DNA of 64,000 bases from Diabrotica undecimpunctata (GCF_040954645.1 NC_092806.1:146906429-146970428), one strand, 5' to 3'. Shown: positions 43,691 through 54,690, counted from the first letter of the stretch. The notes: generated by a model not told the origin, from the letters alone. A program made the numbers and translations.

Positions 43691-44239
43691 TCAATTTTGA
43701 AAATAATTTTCTAAAATATTTTTACCCCTGTTCTTTTTCTACTCTATTTAGAAATGATAAAGTTTTGTAAATATGTGAATGTAGTGTATGTAAATATTTT
43801 TGCAACTATTATAATTTTAATTGACAATGATAAGGACCGGCTTTTAAACACACCTAACAATCAAATAATTAATGTAAATCGAAAATAAAAGTACGATCCT
43901 GTCCAGAGGCGATCCCAAGCTGCCTTGCGGTAGACACTTATCGATAATAAATATTAATGACTCTCTTAGATCTCTGGTAGGACTATACCAATGGTTAGGA
44001 GTAAAGCATTCTTTACATAAGGGTGCAGTCATTTTTTGTGGTCTTTTCTAATCATTTCGGTCGTTAAATTTCGTCCATAGTTATGTCAGCTGCTGCCACT
44101 ACTTCTGTAATTTCAAGATCGGGCCTATCATCATTAAACAGTTCCCCAATATACCTTTCCATCTGTCTACTTAATGAAAATCAGCGATAATCAGTTTGCC
44201 ATCTTTATCAACAATGATATTTGTATGTCTTTATACAAA

Positions 44240-44350
44240 CAAGTTACTTCGTTTATTTTTTGTACATATTAAATGTATCATGTTTTTTCCTGTAACTATT
44301 CAATTTCCAAGAATTCTATGGAATCTAATAATTACGACAATAAAATGAAT
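44240..44350. repeat. 111-bp perfect direct repeat, left copy
   Basis: Identical at every base to 44841-44951. The repeat starts CAAGTTACTTCG and ends ATAAAATGAAT, and includes codons of the Penelope-like protein that continues from the right copy. It is much longer than usual target duplications. Confidence 0.95.
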
Positions 44351-44840
44351 ACGTTATTATTTAAAGGAGCATGGATGGTGCAGATGGAAGTATGTTTAGT
44401 GGTGAAACAAATGAAGGGACTATAAAGAGAAGAGTAACAGGAGAAAAAAAGAAAAGTTAACAAAGTACCAAACATACAGCTACTAAAAGAGCTCTAGTTT
44501 TTGTACCGTGTAAGCACAACAATAAACGTTTTACGTGCGTAAAAATAAGGTCTAATTACATCAAATCGTTCAAAGAAAAGTTTTATAAAGGTCCAGACAA
44601 AAAAAGATACGATAACATGATTGCCAGTCTGATTTATACAACACAAATAAAAAACATGGACCTAGGCCTATAAACAAAAACAAAAAGGCCGAAAGCGGAC
44701 ATGAGCGAAAGTACTCGCCAATTGTCTTTGGTGCTAAAACTTCTGTATGTTTAAATTTGTCGCACTGTCTTTCGCACACAAAGAACAAATTAAAAATGCA
44801 CCAGCGCAGTATTTTAAAAAGGCGCAGCTAATGGCTAAAG
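44351..44840. other. 490-bp segment between the 111-bp repeats
   Basis: The first 143 bp are a copy of the start of the family E RTE segment at 40238 (ATTATTTAAAGGAGCATGGAT). The remaining 350 bp have short plus-strand frames (CVKIRSNYIKSFKEKFYKG-like) that I do not recognise. The block is therefore composite. Confidence 0.7.
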
Positions 44841-44951
44841 CAAGTTACTTCGTTTATTTTTTGTACATATTAAATGTATCATGTTTTTTCCTGTAACTAT
44901 TCAATTTCCAAGAATTCTATGGAATCTAATAATTACGACAATAAAATGAAT
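44841..44951. repeat. 111-bp perfect direct repeat, right copy
   Basis: Right partner of 44240-44350. Its last codons (MESNNYDNKMN) run directly into the Penelope-like reading frame, so this copy is in its original context and the left copy is the displaced one. Confidence 0.95.
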
Positions 44952-45420
44952 GATCTTTTAAAAGACGAAACCATATATCGTAAATTTTAAAATGATCCCA
45001 TCAATATTTTCCAAAAACGAAATATTGATCTTATTGACAGATGAGACAAAAATGGTTATCTATCACCAAATATAGCAAATTCACTTAAGCTAGACAATCC
45101 TATTCCACCAAAAATTTTTGGCTTACCTAAAACACATAAGAAGAACGTATCTCAACGTATTATCGCTTCCTGCATTCAATCGCCATTCGAGAATCCTTTA
45201 AAGTTGTTGAAAAACATTATTTCTAATGTCATGTTAACAAATAAAAATCCTTTACATTTATTATAAAAATTACATTAAAGATTCCAATTACCTTATTTGT
45301 AAAATCAAAAATATTCATGTACAAAATAACTATAAATTAATATCTTTAGACGTCATTTCACTATACACTAACATCCCAATAAAAAGTTGTCCATTAAAGC
45401 CCTTATTACGAGTTGGCCTT
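44915..45420 (+). pseudogene. Penelope-like element reverse transcriptase fragment
   Basis: The plus strand encodes MESNNYDNKMNDLLKDETIY, then NGYLSPNIANSLKL, then PPKIFGLPKTHKKN and RIIASCIQSPFENPLKLLKN. After frameshifts it reads KLISLDVISLYTNIPI. The order (a lead-in of the DYDxKM type, KIYGLPKxHK, RPIVS, then SLDVxSLYTNIP with the first palm Asp) is that of Penelope-like elements, not LTR or non-LTR RTs. No YADD box or GIY-YIG endonuclease is present; the element is cut off near 45420, where the next gene-like unit starts. Confidence 0.75.
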
Positions 45421-45424
45421 TCAC

Positions 45425-47460
45425 CATAACTGAAAGACGACTTCCAAAACTCGGACTTTGTAAGCGATAATGATGATGATTTCATAAAAGATCCAAACTA
45501 TGGATCAGATTCTAGTAGCTCTAGTTCGTACTCCCCTTCTACATCAAGTGATAGTTCTAGCTCAAGCAGTAGTGATATTCCAGGTTGAAATGGTTTCTTG
45601 TCGAATTCAAACAATGTAAGCCAGGTAGCAGACACTCCAGTTGCGGACTCTTAAGCAGTAAATACTCCAGCAGCAAGCATTGAAGTACCAGACGTTGAAG
45701 TTACAGACACTCTAGCAGCAAACTTACAAGCCTCAGGACCTGAAGTACCAGATACTCAACTAGCAGACACTCAACCAGCAAACACTCAACCAGTGGACAC
45801 TAAAATTGCCAGCCCTAAAAAAAGAGGGAAAAACCGAGTAACAGTGGCATAAAACTAGTTAAGTAACAAAGTCAAGAAATTACGAAACTCTGATCAAGAT
45901 CTAAAACACAAAAACCTATTGTTGCCAGGAGTATCAGACCTCCTTGTGAAGATAAATGCCGGCTGAAATGCACTAATAAACTGAATGATAGTTCTAGCCA
46001 GGAAAAATATTTTTTTAAAATACTGGGCCCTGGAAAATATAAATAGAGAGATTTCATTTACAAATGCAAGAAACCAATCAAACCAGCGTACAGGTACAGT
46101 AGTGCAGGGAGACCTAGACAACATAATAATAATAAGCAATTTCGCGTATGCAAATATTTTTTTATGGTTACTCTATATATCAAGAATCGAATTACAAGGA
46201 CGGTGGTTGACAAAGCTGAAAAAGGGTTCCTGGAAGAAGACTAAGAAGTAAACACAAAAACCATAAAAAAGTGGATCTATCGATTAGAGACGGAGTTCGT
46301 GAGCACATTCGATCGTCCGATCGATTCCTCGTATTGAGACCCATTAACTTCGCAAGAAAACCAATATAGAATACATCGAAGGTGGAAAAAATTTAACTGA
46401 TATATTTAATGACTATATGTACACTAAATTGCCAAGAAAACAATCTACCGTACGCAAATTTAGTGATGTTCTCAAAAATGTTAGTTTCTTTATACCCAGA
46501 AAAACTCGCTATGAGTTGTGTGATGCGTCTGAATATGTATTACATTTGGAAGAAAAACATTTATCGAGAAAAGAAAAGGACCAAGAAAAGACGAAGGCTA
46601 ATCCCAATTACATTGTATCAGTTTATGACTTGCAAGTAGTTCTTCCTACGCCGCAAGGAACTGTATCTGTTTTTTATTATAAATCGAAGTTAAATTGCTA
46701 CAACTTCACGGTGTCTGATGTGAAAACTGGTTCAGGAAAATGCTACTTTCCGCATGAAAGGCATGGAAATAAGGGGAAGTGATGAAATAGGTTGATGTGT
46801 TCTTAATTTATTAAACAAAGCTGGGTACTTCTAATAATGAAGCTGGGCTTGACTTCGTTTTCTTTTCAGATAATTGTTGTGACCAACAAAAAAAGGATTT
46901 TTAGTTGATATGCTCTGGATAAATAACCTAAAATACGTTCAACATCCCATTAATATTTGATAAGTGGACATAGTCAGAATGAAGGAGATTCTGTTCATTC
47001 AACTATTGAGAAGGCTATAAAGAAAAGTCTTAAATCTGGTCCTATCTATGTGCCAAGTCAGTATGCACAAATCATTCGTTTGGCAAAAAAAAGAAAGAAC
47101 CTTACCATGGAAATGAATTCGGTTATTTGGATTTTTAGTCGCTTAAAAAATTGTGTGGTGATATACGCATGACAGGCGTCAAATCTTTGAAGATTACTGA
47201 AGTAAAGATTTTTAAGTTAAATAAAAAAAATCCTAATACCCTCTATATAAAAGCTTCTATAAAAATGAAGAGTTCAAGCAAGTAGAATAAGTAGATCTCT
47301 GCCGAAGAAAAAACAATACCATTACAAGTACCTTACAACAGGCCTACAAAAGTGTACTTAGTATTAAAGAGAATAAGAAAAAAGATCTCTTGGATGTAGT
47401 AATGAATAATCACATTGTAATTTGACATAACTCTTTGTAATAATAAATACAAAAGTTTTC
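45425..47460 (+). pseudogene. Degenerate copy of an unnamed multicopy arthropod gene, transposase-like
   Basis: A single gene-like unit in several plus-strand frames. The N-terminus is acidic and Ser-rich (near 45440-45590), followed by degenerate repeats of the type VADTPVAD and LADTQPAN (45615-45800) and a basic stretch. The middle has KYWALENINR (near 46020), VREHIRSIPRIETH-like residues (near 46295) and IEYIEGGKNLTDIF. The best part, 46417-46782, contains FFIPRKTRYELC, then VSVYDLQVVLPTPQGTVS and VFYYKSKLNCYNFTVSD. Later blocks are LDFVFFSDNCC (near 46855) and LISGHSQNEGDSVHST with IEKAIKKSLKSGPIYVPSQY (46955-47055). I recall many near-identical uncharacterised proteins in aphids and beetles. 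No function is established. Stops and frameshifts make this copy a pseudogene. Confidence 0.7.
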
Positions 47461-47464
47461 TGAA

Positions 47465-48298
47465 AAAAAAATATTGCACCAATAACACTGAGCTGATGAC
47501 ATATCAGCTTGCATTTAGTCATGGAACTGACAAATAGATGTTCAACTGAACTAAAATCTTTAACATCAATTTTCTCAAAACAACGTTTTTTGAGTTGTGA
47601 TTCTTTTTTAGCAGAGGCACGATATGTAAACTCTCGAGTGACATAAAAACACTCAAACCAAACGCCCTCGCATTTTTAAGATAACCAGTTCAAGACATAA
47701 ACATCTACTTATTACTTTAATACATAAACAACAATAATAAATCAAATAGATTAGATTTTAAAAACTGTCCTATTATGTTAGTGCTGTCAAGAAGTTCCGT
47801 TTGCCACATTCATCACAAATAAGGTATATAACCTTAATTTACGTTTCGGATCTTTCAACACTCAGACCAAATGCAAGGCGTTACCTTTCGTTCTATATGC
47901 ACTCTCTCTACGACATAAATGAGGTCAAAGTCGAAGTAAACCTTGGTTATTTCAGGTTGGATTGAGCGGAAACACGCGAGATTCACATAAAATTTAATTT
48001 TGAGAAATATATACCTGCACCAATTTGTTTATACGTAAGTACGGCGATATAAAGGTCTAAGTTAGTTATCGATCAGACTATTGCATGTATGGATAATTCT
48101 CGAATTTGATAATGTCATTGAAAAAATAACAGATAAAAGGTAAAATATATACATTTAAATAAAATGATACAATCAAGAAATTTAGTCCAAAAAATTACAA
48201 CTGGCATAAGAATAGCAAATCTATCGATTATATTTCGACAAAACATGAAGGAAAATTTTAATGAAAGATCCAAAAACCGAAGGTATTTTCGTTTGTAT
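47465..48298. other. AT-rich gap
   Basis: No recognised gene. The frame that begins near 48164 is host sequence up to the RTE insertion site and is open only by chance. Confidence 0.4.
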
Positions 48299-48310
48299 GT
48301 ATACTATCCA

Positions 48311-50022
48311 ACTATTGAAAAAAATAAGAGTATGAAATGCCTCAGACCGACACTAGGACGACGTCAGATGATATCGTTAATGAGAAAAGACGAAAATGAC
48401 ATCACAACTAGAGAAAACATACTGACACGAATAGAAGAATTTTACACAGAACTTTACAGAACACATCAACAAGATGATGTGATGAGACCAGCACGGAAAT
48501 TAGTAAAAAATGTTGGATCAGAAATAATGCCAAAAGTAACAATTTCAGAGGTAACTACAGCATTGGAAAATATGAAGAGAAATAAAGCTGCAGGAGAAGA
48601 TAATATTACCACAGATATGATATTAGAAGGAGGTAAGGAACTAATTGCAATTGTAACTAAGCTTGTGGACAGTTGTTTACATCAGGGCAAAGTCCCTAAG
48701 AGCTGGAACAACTCTAAAGTAATCTTTACACAAGAAAGGTGATAGTCGAAAATTGGAAAACTACAGACCCATCAGCCTACTGTCACACCTGTTTAAAATA
48801 CTCACCAAAGTCATAACTACTCGACTAACAAGGAAATTAGACGAATACCAACCATATGAACAGGCAGGTTTTAGAAAAGGCTATTCATCTTCCGATCACC
48901 TGTCAACCACAAAAATATTAATAGAAAAATGTAACGAATACAAGTTTCCAGTTTTCCTAGCATTTGTAGACTACGAAAAAGCTTTCGATACCATAGAACA
49001 CACGGCCGTAATAAACGCAATGCAAAATTGTAGAATAGACAGCAGATATATTAACTTAATAAAAGAAACTATGAACCAAGCTTCAGCTACATACTACCTA
49101 AATTAAAATGAACACACGAACCCTGTACCATTAAACAGGGGAGTCAAACAGGGAGATACTTTATCACCCAAACTGTTCACCTTAGTTTTGGAGGACGTTT
49201 TTAAAAACCTAAATTGGAAATATATGGGAATAAACATCAATGGCCGCTACCTCAGTAATCTACGATTTGCAGATGACATAATCCTGATAGCTACTGACCT
49301 ACAAGAAATGCAAACCATGCTTTTAGAACTACATACCGAATCTTCTAAAATAGGACTGAAAATGAATTTAAACAAAACAAAAGTCATGCACTCCGAAGAC
49401 ACCGTGACAATAATAAACGATAAAGTTATAGAAAAAGTTGAAGAATATTATATACTTAGGACAAAAAATAATACTAAATTGGGAAAATCAAACTGAAGAA
49501 ATAAAAAGAAGAAGAAAGTTAGCTTGGGCAGCATTCGGTAAACTGAACTATATACTCAGAAATCAACAAATTCAATTACATCTTAGATCTAAAGTTTTTG
49601 ATGCATGCATTATTCCGATATTAACTTATGCGGCACAAACATGGACAATCACAAAAAAGAATATGAATATACTTAGAGTCACTCAACACGCGATGGAAAG
49701 AGCAATGCTAGGTATATCACTTAAGGACAAGAAAACAAACACATGGATAAGACAGAAAACCAAAGTCACCGATGTGGTGCAAAAATCATTAAAGTTGAAA
49801 TAGGAATACGCTGGACATGTAGCTAGGAGCGATCTAAACAAATGGCACAGATCAATTTTAACCTGGAGACCATACCAACACAAAAGACCCAGAGGCAGAC
49901 CTCCTATGAGATGGACAGATGATCTGAAAAGGACTGCCGGGAAAAATTGGCTACAAGTAGCGTACAATAAAAAACAATGGAAAGGAAGACTTGAAGAGGC
50001 TTATGTTCAGATGTGGACGTGA
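48311..50022 (+). pseudogene. Family E RTE reverse transcriptase
   Basis: RT and C-terminal domain of a non-LTR element. From the insertion point the frame reads a pre-RT linker (IEEFYTELYRTHQQDD), then TTALENMKRNKAAGEDNI and CLHQGKVPKSWNNSKV. After a frameshift near 48742 come NYRPISLLSHLFKILTKV, EQAGFRKGYSSSDHL, FVDYEKAFDTIEH (palm Asp), RGVKQGDTLSPKLFTLVLE and LRFADDIILIATD (catalytic box near 49270). After another shift come LTYAAQTWTITKKN and RPRGRPPMRWTDDL, ending VQMWT at a stop near 50020. Only two frameshifts and three stops separate it from an intact RT. The endonuclease is lost by truncation. Confidence 0.87.
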
Positions 50023-50047
50023 ATGGCTAGAAGAAGAAGAAGAAGAA
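48311..50047 (+). mobile_element. RTE-type retrotransposon, family E, with 12-bp target duplication
   Basis: GTATACTATCCA occurs at 48299-48310 and 50048-50059. Between them lies a 5'-truncated element ending in an AGAAGAAGAAG tail. The duplication is perfect and the ORF is only lightly damaged, so the insertion is recent compared with most others here. Confidence 0.93.
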
Positions 50048-50073
50048 GTATACTATCCAGTATTGAATGTTAA

Positions 50074-50462
50074 GAGCGTAGGCGCAAAATTTCGGGCCAA
50101 TGCTTTTTAAATGCATTCATTTTTTTCGAATCCTGAGAAAACTAATAAGTATTTTTGAAAAATTTAAATGCAGAATGAACGATTACATTATTACTGAGGG
50201 CCGAAAGTACCTGAAAATTTTTATAATGTTTATTTTAATAAGTTACAGGGGTGAAAAAGAAGAGAAAATTTAGTGTAATTTTTAATTTCAAATATCTCAT
50301 TCAAAAAAACTTTTTGTTTATTCTAAGGGACTTTCGGCCCTTAGTAATAATGTAGTCTTTCATTCTGCATTTAAATTTTTCAAAAATATTTATTAGTTTT
50401 CTCAGGATTCAAAAAAAATGAATGCATTAAAAAGCATTGGCCCGAAATTTGCGCCTACGCTC
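50074..50462. mobile_element. MITE with about 140-bp inverted repeats and TTAA target sites
   Basis: TTAA at 50070-50073 and 50463-50466 brackets a 389-bp element whose two arms of about 140 bp are inverted copies of each other. Ends begin GAGCGTAGGCGCAAA. The arms share CGGGCCAATGCTTTTTAA, CCTGAGAAAACTAATAA and AGGGCCGAAAGT, with scattered single-base differences. There is no coding capacity. TTAA duplication suggests mobilisation by a piggyBac-type transposase, though the ends lack the CCC start common in that superfamily. Confidence 0.88.
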
Positions 50463-50547
50463 TTAAAGCAGATTTATATCTGTCTTCTATAGATCCTCTT
50501 AATGGATGTGTATCCATACCAGTCTCCTAACTATATTCTTTATATAA

Positions 50548-51665
50548 CAGTAATAATCACCAAAGAACTAATCAGGTTTAAATTGAAATCCATGACATCA
50601 AATTTAAACACGTAATGAAAATAAAATATCTTGAAATTACACTGCCTAGCTATGGAGACTTGGACAAAGAAGTTAAAGGTCGGATACAAAAAGCAAATAA
50701 ACTGCCGGGATGGTTTAATAACACTATATGGCGGAACCGATACAGTAACACCAAGATAAAGTCGACAATTTAGGTATAAAGCCAGTGTAAGACCAGTAAT
50801 AAAACAAGACCCGACACAACTACAACAAAAAGACTACTGAAACGGCAGAGATTAGACTAATGATAAAAATTACAGGAAATACGCTGAGAGATTAAAAGAG
50901 GTGTAAAGAAATTGGAAGAAAATGTAAAGTACAGTGTATAAACGAATGGATACTATATTATAGAAAAAAAAAATCGGTTGCCTGTAAAGTCGGTTTTACG
51001 GGCGAAGATTTTACGTGACAACGTCTTTTTCTCGGTAGAATATTTATTGATATGAATATTATTAAATTGCACAATAGGAACAAGGAATTGAATGAAAATA
51101 AGAATTGCACAAATTTTAACTATAGAAATATATTTTGTTTACTAAAACATTGTACATGTAAACTTAAACTTAACTAATTTCTATTTGAGTGATTTTGTTG
51201 AGGATAGGACGATGATAGGAGAAATATGAAATGAAAGGAAGTGTTTCTGCTGTAATGTGTAATCCAACGCCAAGAACGCTCGAGAAAGACAGAGACACAA
51301 ACACGCACCGATTCAACGCGCCTAATTCTCTAGTGCTGCGCGCGCAGCGGACCGATCATGTTTGAGTGGGAGAGAGACGCAAGGCATTCGCCGGTCCGGC
51401 GGGCCTCTCTCTCGTTCGGTGACTCATCGTAACAGACGTGAGCGGGCGTTACACTTTTTCATGAGTGACTCCGAGCCACAACCTAATTTAAGACGTTGTC
51501 ACGTCAAAAAATGGAATAACCACATAAACAGAATGGGGGAAACCCATGTGGTCAAAATAGCAAGAGACAAATCACCAACCGCTAATAACGGCATTGTTAG
51601 AGATTCCAGAGACAACAGGGAAGACGGAAAGATAACATGTTTGAAATGGCAAGATAGTTTTGCTA
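50548..51665 (+). pseudogene. RTE-type copy A3, interrupted by a GC-rich element
   Basis: Third member of family A. The left part (50548-50975) covers a degraded KYLEITLPSYGDLDKEV block, then TIWRNRYSNTKIK-like residues and CINEWILYYRKKK. The right part resumes at 51506 with KKWNNHINRMGETHV and VKIARDKSPTANN. In copy A2 the same region reads continuously (INEWIQNRKKEWNNHISRM), so the 530 bp between are an insertion into the A-rich codons of this copy. Stops and shifts are frequent in the left part. Confidence 0.8.
50976..51505. mobile_element. GC-rich element with palindromic ends inserted in an RTE copy
   Basis: Inverted 15-bp motifs ACGTGACAACGTCTT (51013-51027) and AAGACGTTGTCACGT (51490-51504) lie near the two ends. 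The left side has another 35 bp (GGTTGCCTGTAAAGTCGG) without a right partner. Poly-A runs on both sides obscure the target duplication. The right half (51240-51480) is markedly GC-rich and contains GCGCGCGC-type runs and GGCCTCTCTCTCG, unlike anything else in the window. No protein is encoded; a 102-codon frame starting at 51362 crosses from it into the RTE and is chimeric. Superfamily not determined. Confidence 0.7.
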
Positions 51666-52300
51666 TTTAAAAAAAATAGGAATTTTTGAACGTATTTTTA
51701 ACTAGTTCATTTGTCCAAATATTGAACCCATGTTTAAAGAATATGTAGTTTGTTACCCATCAAGAAGTACAAGGCCAAGTCATTGCACAGTGATGCCTGT
51801 CCTAGGTAAGGTTTAATCAAAGCCACCTGTCAACCATTTCCTAAAAAAGACCAATGATCTTAAAAAGATTTTTGTTGTGTTTCCTGAATTTGAATTTTGA
51901 TTGACCACCAGACCATACACTTCCAAACACATCTCAACATCAACGAAACTCGATCAGAAGCGCAAACCACTAAATCAAACTGCAACTAATCTAATTATGA
52001 ATCCTCTTCCTTAAAGAGAACATAGCCTAAAGCAAGGATATCTTCCCAGATTCATACCCCAAGTTTCCTGCACGCTCAATGAGAAAAAATGACAAGTCGT
52101 CAGTCAGGCCAACATTCTCTGATGATACCAAAAACATATTGACCGTAGTATTGACCAGAATAGCAGGTGGGCAGAAAATCTAAATAAAGCATCGAGTAAC
52201 GACTCGTATCACCATGATACCTCTAAAATATAAGTATACACCAAATCGCTAGCCAGCTATTTTTTTTTCAGAAGCCGTTTGTTTGTTTGTAAGTCAATAC
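51666..52300. other. Sequence upstream of a BS-like RT remnant
   Basis: No open frame over 60 codons. The second half may be decayed 5' sequence of the following Jockey-clade element. Confidence 0.35.
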
Positions 52301-52309
52301 CTGACTTGC

Positions 52310-53062
52310 TGGTCCAGATAATATCAGAATAGAACAGATAAAGCCTTTTATGCCTATTACCAACAATTGGCTGGTAAAGAATATGAACAAGTGTTTTAAG
52401 ATCTGCAACTTTCTATGTTCTGGAAAAAAAACCCACGCAGTTACGCTCCTTAAGCAGGAAAATCATCAACAATGCCACTCTCGCTTTCACAATGTCTCGG
52501 TACAATGCCATCTCTACAAAGTGCTCGAAATGATCATTCTGAGGAGAGCTGTCCACACTATAGACAAAAAGATTATTCTAGAACAAATTGGTACCAGATC
52601 TGGAAAGTCTTGCAGCAGATAGGTTTTGAACCTAATTCAGTATATAAAATATTAATTTGAGCAACGAATGATCACTGGAGTTGTCTCTACAGACTTTTAC
52701 TAGTTCTACCAAATAGACCGCTTCACTAAAGACTTTCAGTGGTTAAGCATAAAATAAATAGTTTGCCCCAAGGCAGTGTTGTATCTCTTTTATTATAAAT
52801 TATTTACAGCAACAACCACCAAATGAATCAAGCAGCAGGGGAGGCATTTATGTGGGTGACACGACTATTTGCAGTCAACTGAGAAAGAAGATCATTAGGA
52901 AAAAACAAACCTATTAGAGGCCCTAGAGAAGTTGTTTAATTATAACGTAGAATATACTTCTAGACGTCTTCTTGGTCTCTCGTCAATTCATAGATACCAC
53001 AGTGTAATTGTAGTGGACCACCTATTGTCATTCCTTCTCGCTAAATGTCCAGCCCACTGCCA
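52310..53062 (+). pseudogene. Jockey-clade (BS-like) reverse transcriptase remnant
   Basis: The plus-strand translation shows GPDNIRIEQIKPF, NNWLVKNMNKCFKICNFL, a decayed WKKTKVIALLKPGK-like segment and SVQCHLYKVLEMIILRR. Then come TIDKKIILEQ with the GFRPGKSC block decayed to TRSGKSCSR, and ITGVVSTDFY where the palm motif (VFIDL-type) should be. Later fragments are LLEALEKLFNYN near 52910 and LSSIHRYHSVIVV. The catalytic YADD is deleted or unrecognisable. It belongs with the BS-like elements of beetles and moths; the order of blocks is clear though heavily damaged. Confidence 0.65.
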
Positions 53063-53082
53063 TTTTAAAGATTTGACTCTCA

Positions 53083-53205
53083 AAATACAAAAAGAACTTT
53101 GTATTTTGAGAACGATTTCCGAAGTGGAAATTGAAACGTTAATAAACTTACTTTAACCTTTTTTTGTGGCTTATTCCCATTTAAATAGTAATTAGTTTGA
53201 AATCT
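53083..53205. repeat. Single arm of the dispersed hairpin family
   Basis: TTTGTATTTTGAGAACGATT, then AACTTACTTTAACC and GTGGCTTATTCCCATTTAAA. This is the reverse complement of the left arm at 40058. It keeps the extra segment GAAGTGGAAATTGAAACG that only the left arm has there. Confidence 0.8.
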
Positions 53206-53899
53206 ACACAGAGCACATTGCAGGACCAATAAATTGTGGTAAAAGCAGACTTTTACAATTGCTGTAGGATAATCTGTAATACGACCATTCACGCTTAATC
53301 TGTTAAAAGATAAATAACAAAAGTAGATATTCTTTAAAATGTATCTGACAAAGGAGAACTTATGGTACAAATTTTAGATGATAACTAAGCAAGGATTTAA
53401 CATTTAGGCAAATAATCAGTTTGGAGTATTTCAAAACATATTTTTTTAAACACCCCAAATGTGAGCCAAAATACAAAAGATTTTATATCTCTATCTTAGC
53501 CCGTTTTCTCCGGGATCTCTAACAATGCCGTTATTATAAAGTTTGCCCCTATACAAAGAATTTCGCCCTGATACCGGTATACTTTTATGTGCTCTCTACA
53601 AAGCAAAGTAGTTTGGAATTCAACCTGTGAGCTCTTAGAGTCTTTTTAACTTTTTACCTGTTTCTCCCACAGGCATAAAAGACAAATAAAAGCTAATATT
53701 TTCTTCAAAAAAATATATAGCGAAGTGTAAAATATTCATCTCTGGATAAGGATATTTTTCGTAGAGTTTTAAGCTATGTAATACTTGTGCCGAAGTTGCT
53801 TTGTTGGTATAAACTTATTAAACACAACTTTGGAGCTAACAACTAGAATATTTTAGTATAAAATATTTTGGTTGTATGCTGATATACAACCAAAAAAAA
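53206..53899. other. AT-rich gap
   Basis: No recognised gene or repeat. Confidence 0.4.
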
Positions 53900-53904
53900 A
53901 AATT

Positions 53905-54050
53905 AAACAGACGGGCAAAGTATTTCGACGAATTATTAAACGGTAAAGGTCAATCAGAAGTAGAAGAAGAAATGGGAACAAGGGACTGAAAAGAAAAAGT
54001 TAAGGACCGGAAAAAGTGGAAAAAACTAAGTCAAGACTATCGAAGCCAAG
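53905..54050 (+). pseudogene. Small RTE-type remnants
   Basis: Two short stretches on plus resemble RTE parts: AKYFDELLNGKGQSEVEEE, like the pre-RT linker, and VKDRKKWKKLSQDY, like the extreme C-terminus. They are adjacent, suggesting a large internal deletion. Too short for firm assignment. Confidence 0.35.
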
Positions 54051-54189
54051 GGCCTCTGAGGCCTGTAGTGCTGTTTTATAAATTTGATCCTGTCGGAAAT
54101 TTAGATGCATTTGGGATGCAGTTCTGACGTAGTGCTACTTTGTTTACATATTCTTTGAGTTGACTAGTTGACTAAGTTGTATTTTGATA

Positions 54190-54690
54190 CACTGCGCGTC
54201 ATTAAAAAGAGGCCACATAGAATTTTATAGGAATTTTTCAATAATTTTTATGTTTATGCAATTTATTCTATCGTAACTAAACTTCCACAATGCAGAGATA
54301 CTTTTAAGCCCCGCCACTGGGTGCAAACTGTTAACTGATACATTACCGAAATTCTAGACGAGCGTGCAATGCCTTTTGTTGGGTTTGTAGGATTTGAAGG
54401 TTTATTTTCATGCAAGACAACTCACGGCCACACGTAGCCAGGATGGTAATGCAATATCTGGAAACCGGCGGTGTGCCAAAAATGAATTGGCCGGCTTAAA
54501 GCCCAGATTTGAACCTGATTGAGCATGTTTGGGACCAACTAAAACGAAGAGTAAGCAGAATACCTGCTCCAATAAAGTGAGCAGCTTCGGTTGACGCTCA
54601 TGAAAGAATAAGAAACTTTTCCTCAAAATAGAGGTGGTAACACAGAATAATAGAAATCACGACTTTATTGTTATTTTTAACAAGAAAACA
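54190..54690 (+). pseudogene. Third Tc1-like element: left end plus C-terminal transposase piece
   Basis: A TA (54188-54189) is followed by CACTGCGCGTCATTAAAAAG, a Tc1-type end. The transposase DNA-binding half is deleted. What remains reads YITEILDERAMPF, then MQDNSRPHVARMVMQYLE with the second catalytic Asp, and LNLIEHVWDQLKRR with the Glu, 34 residues apart (one of them a TAA stop between NWPA and SPDL). The matching right end was not found. It is a different family from the elements at 803 and 2393. Confidence 0.78.

Noticed and set aside
51362..51670. Arg-rich 102-codon protein as a real gene
   Set aside because: It starts in the GC-rich inserted element and ends in RTE sequence, so the frame is a chimera across an insertion boundary.
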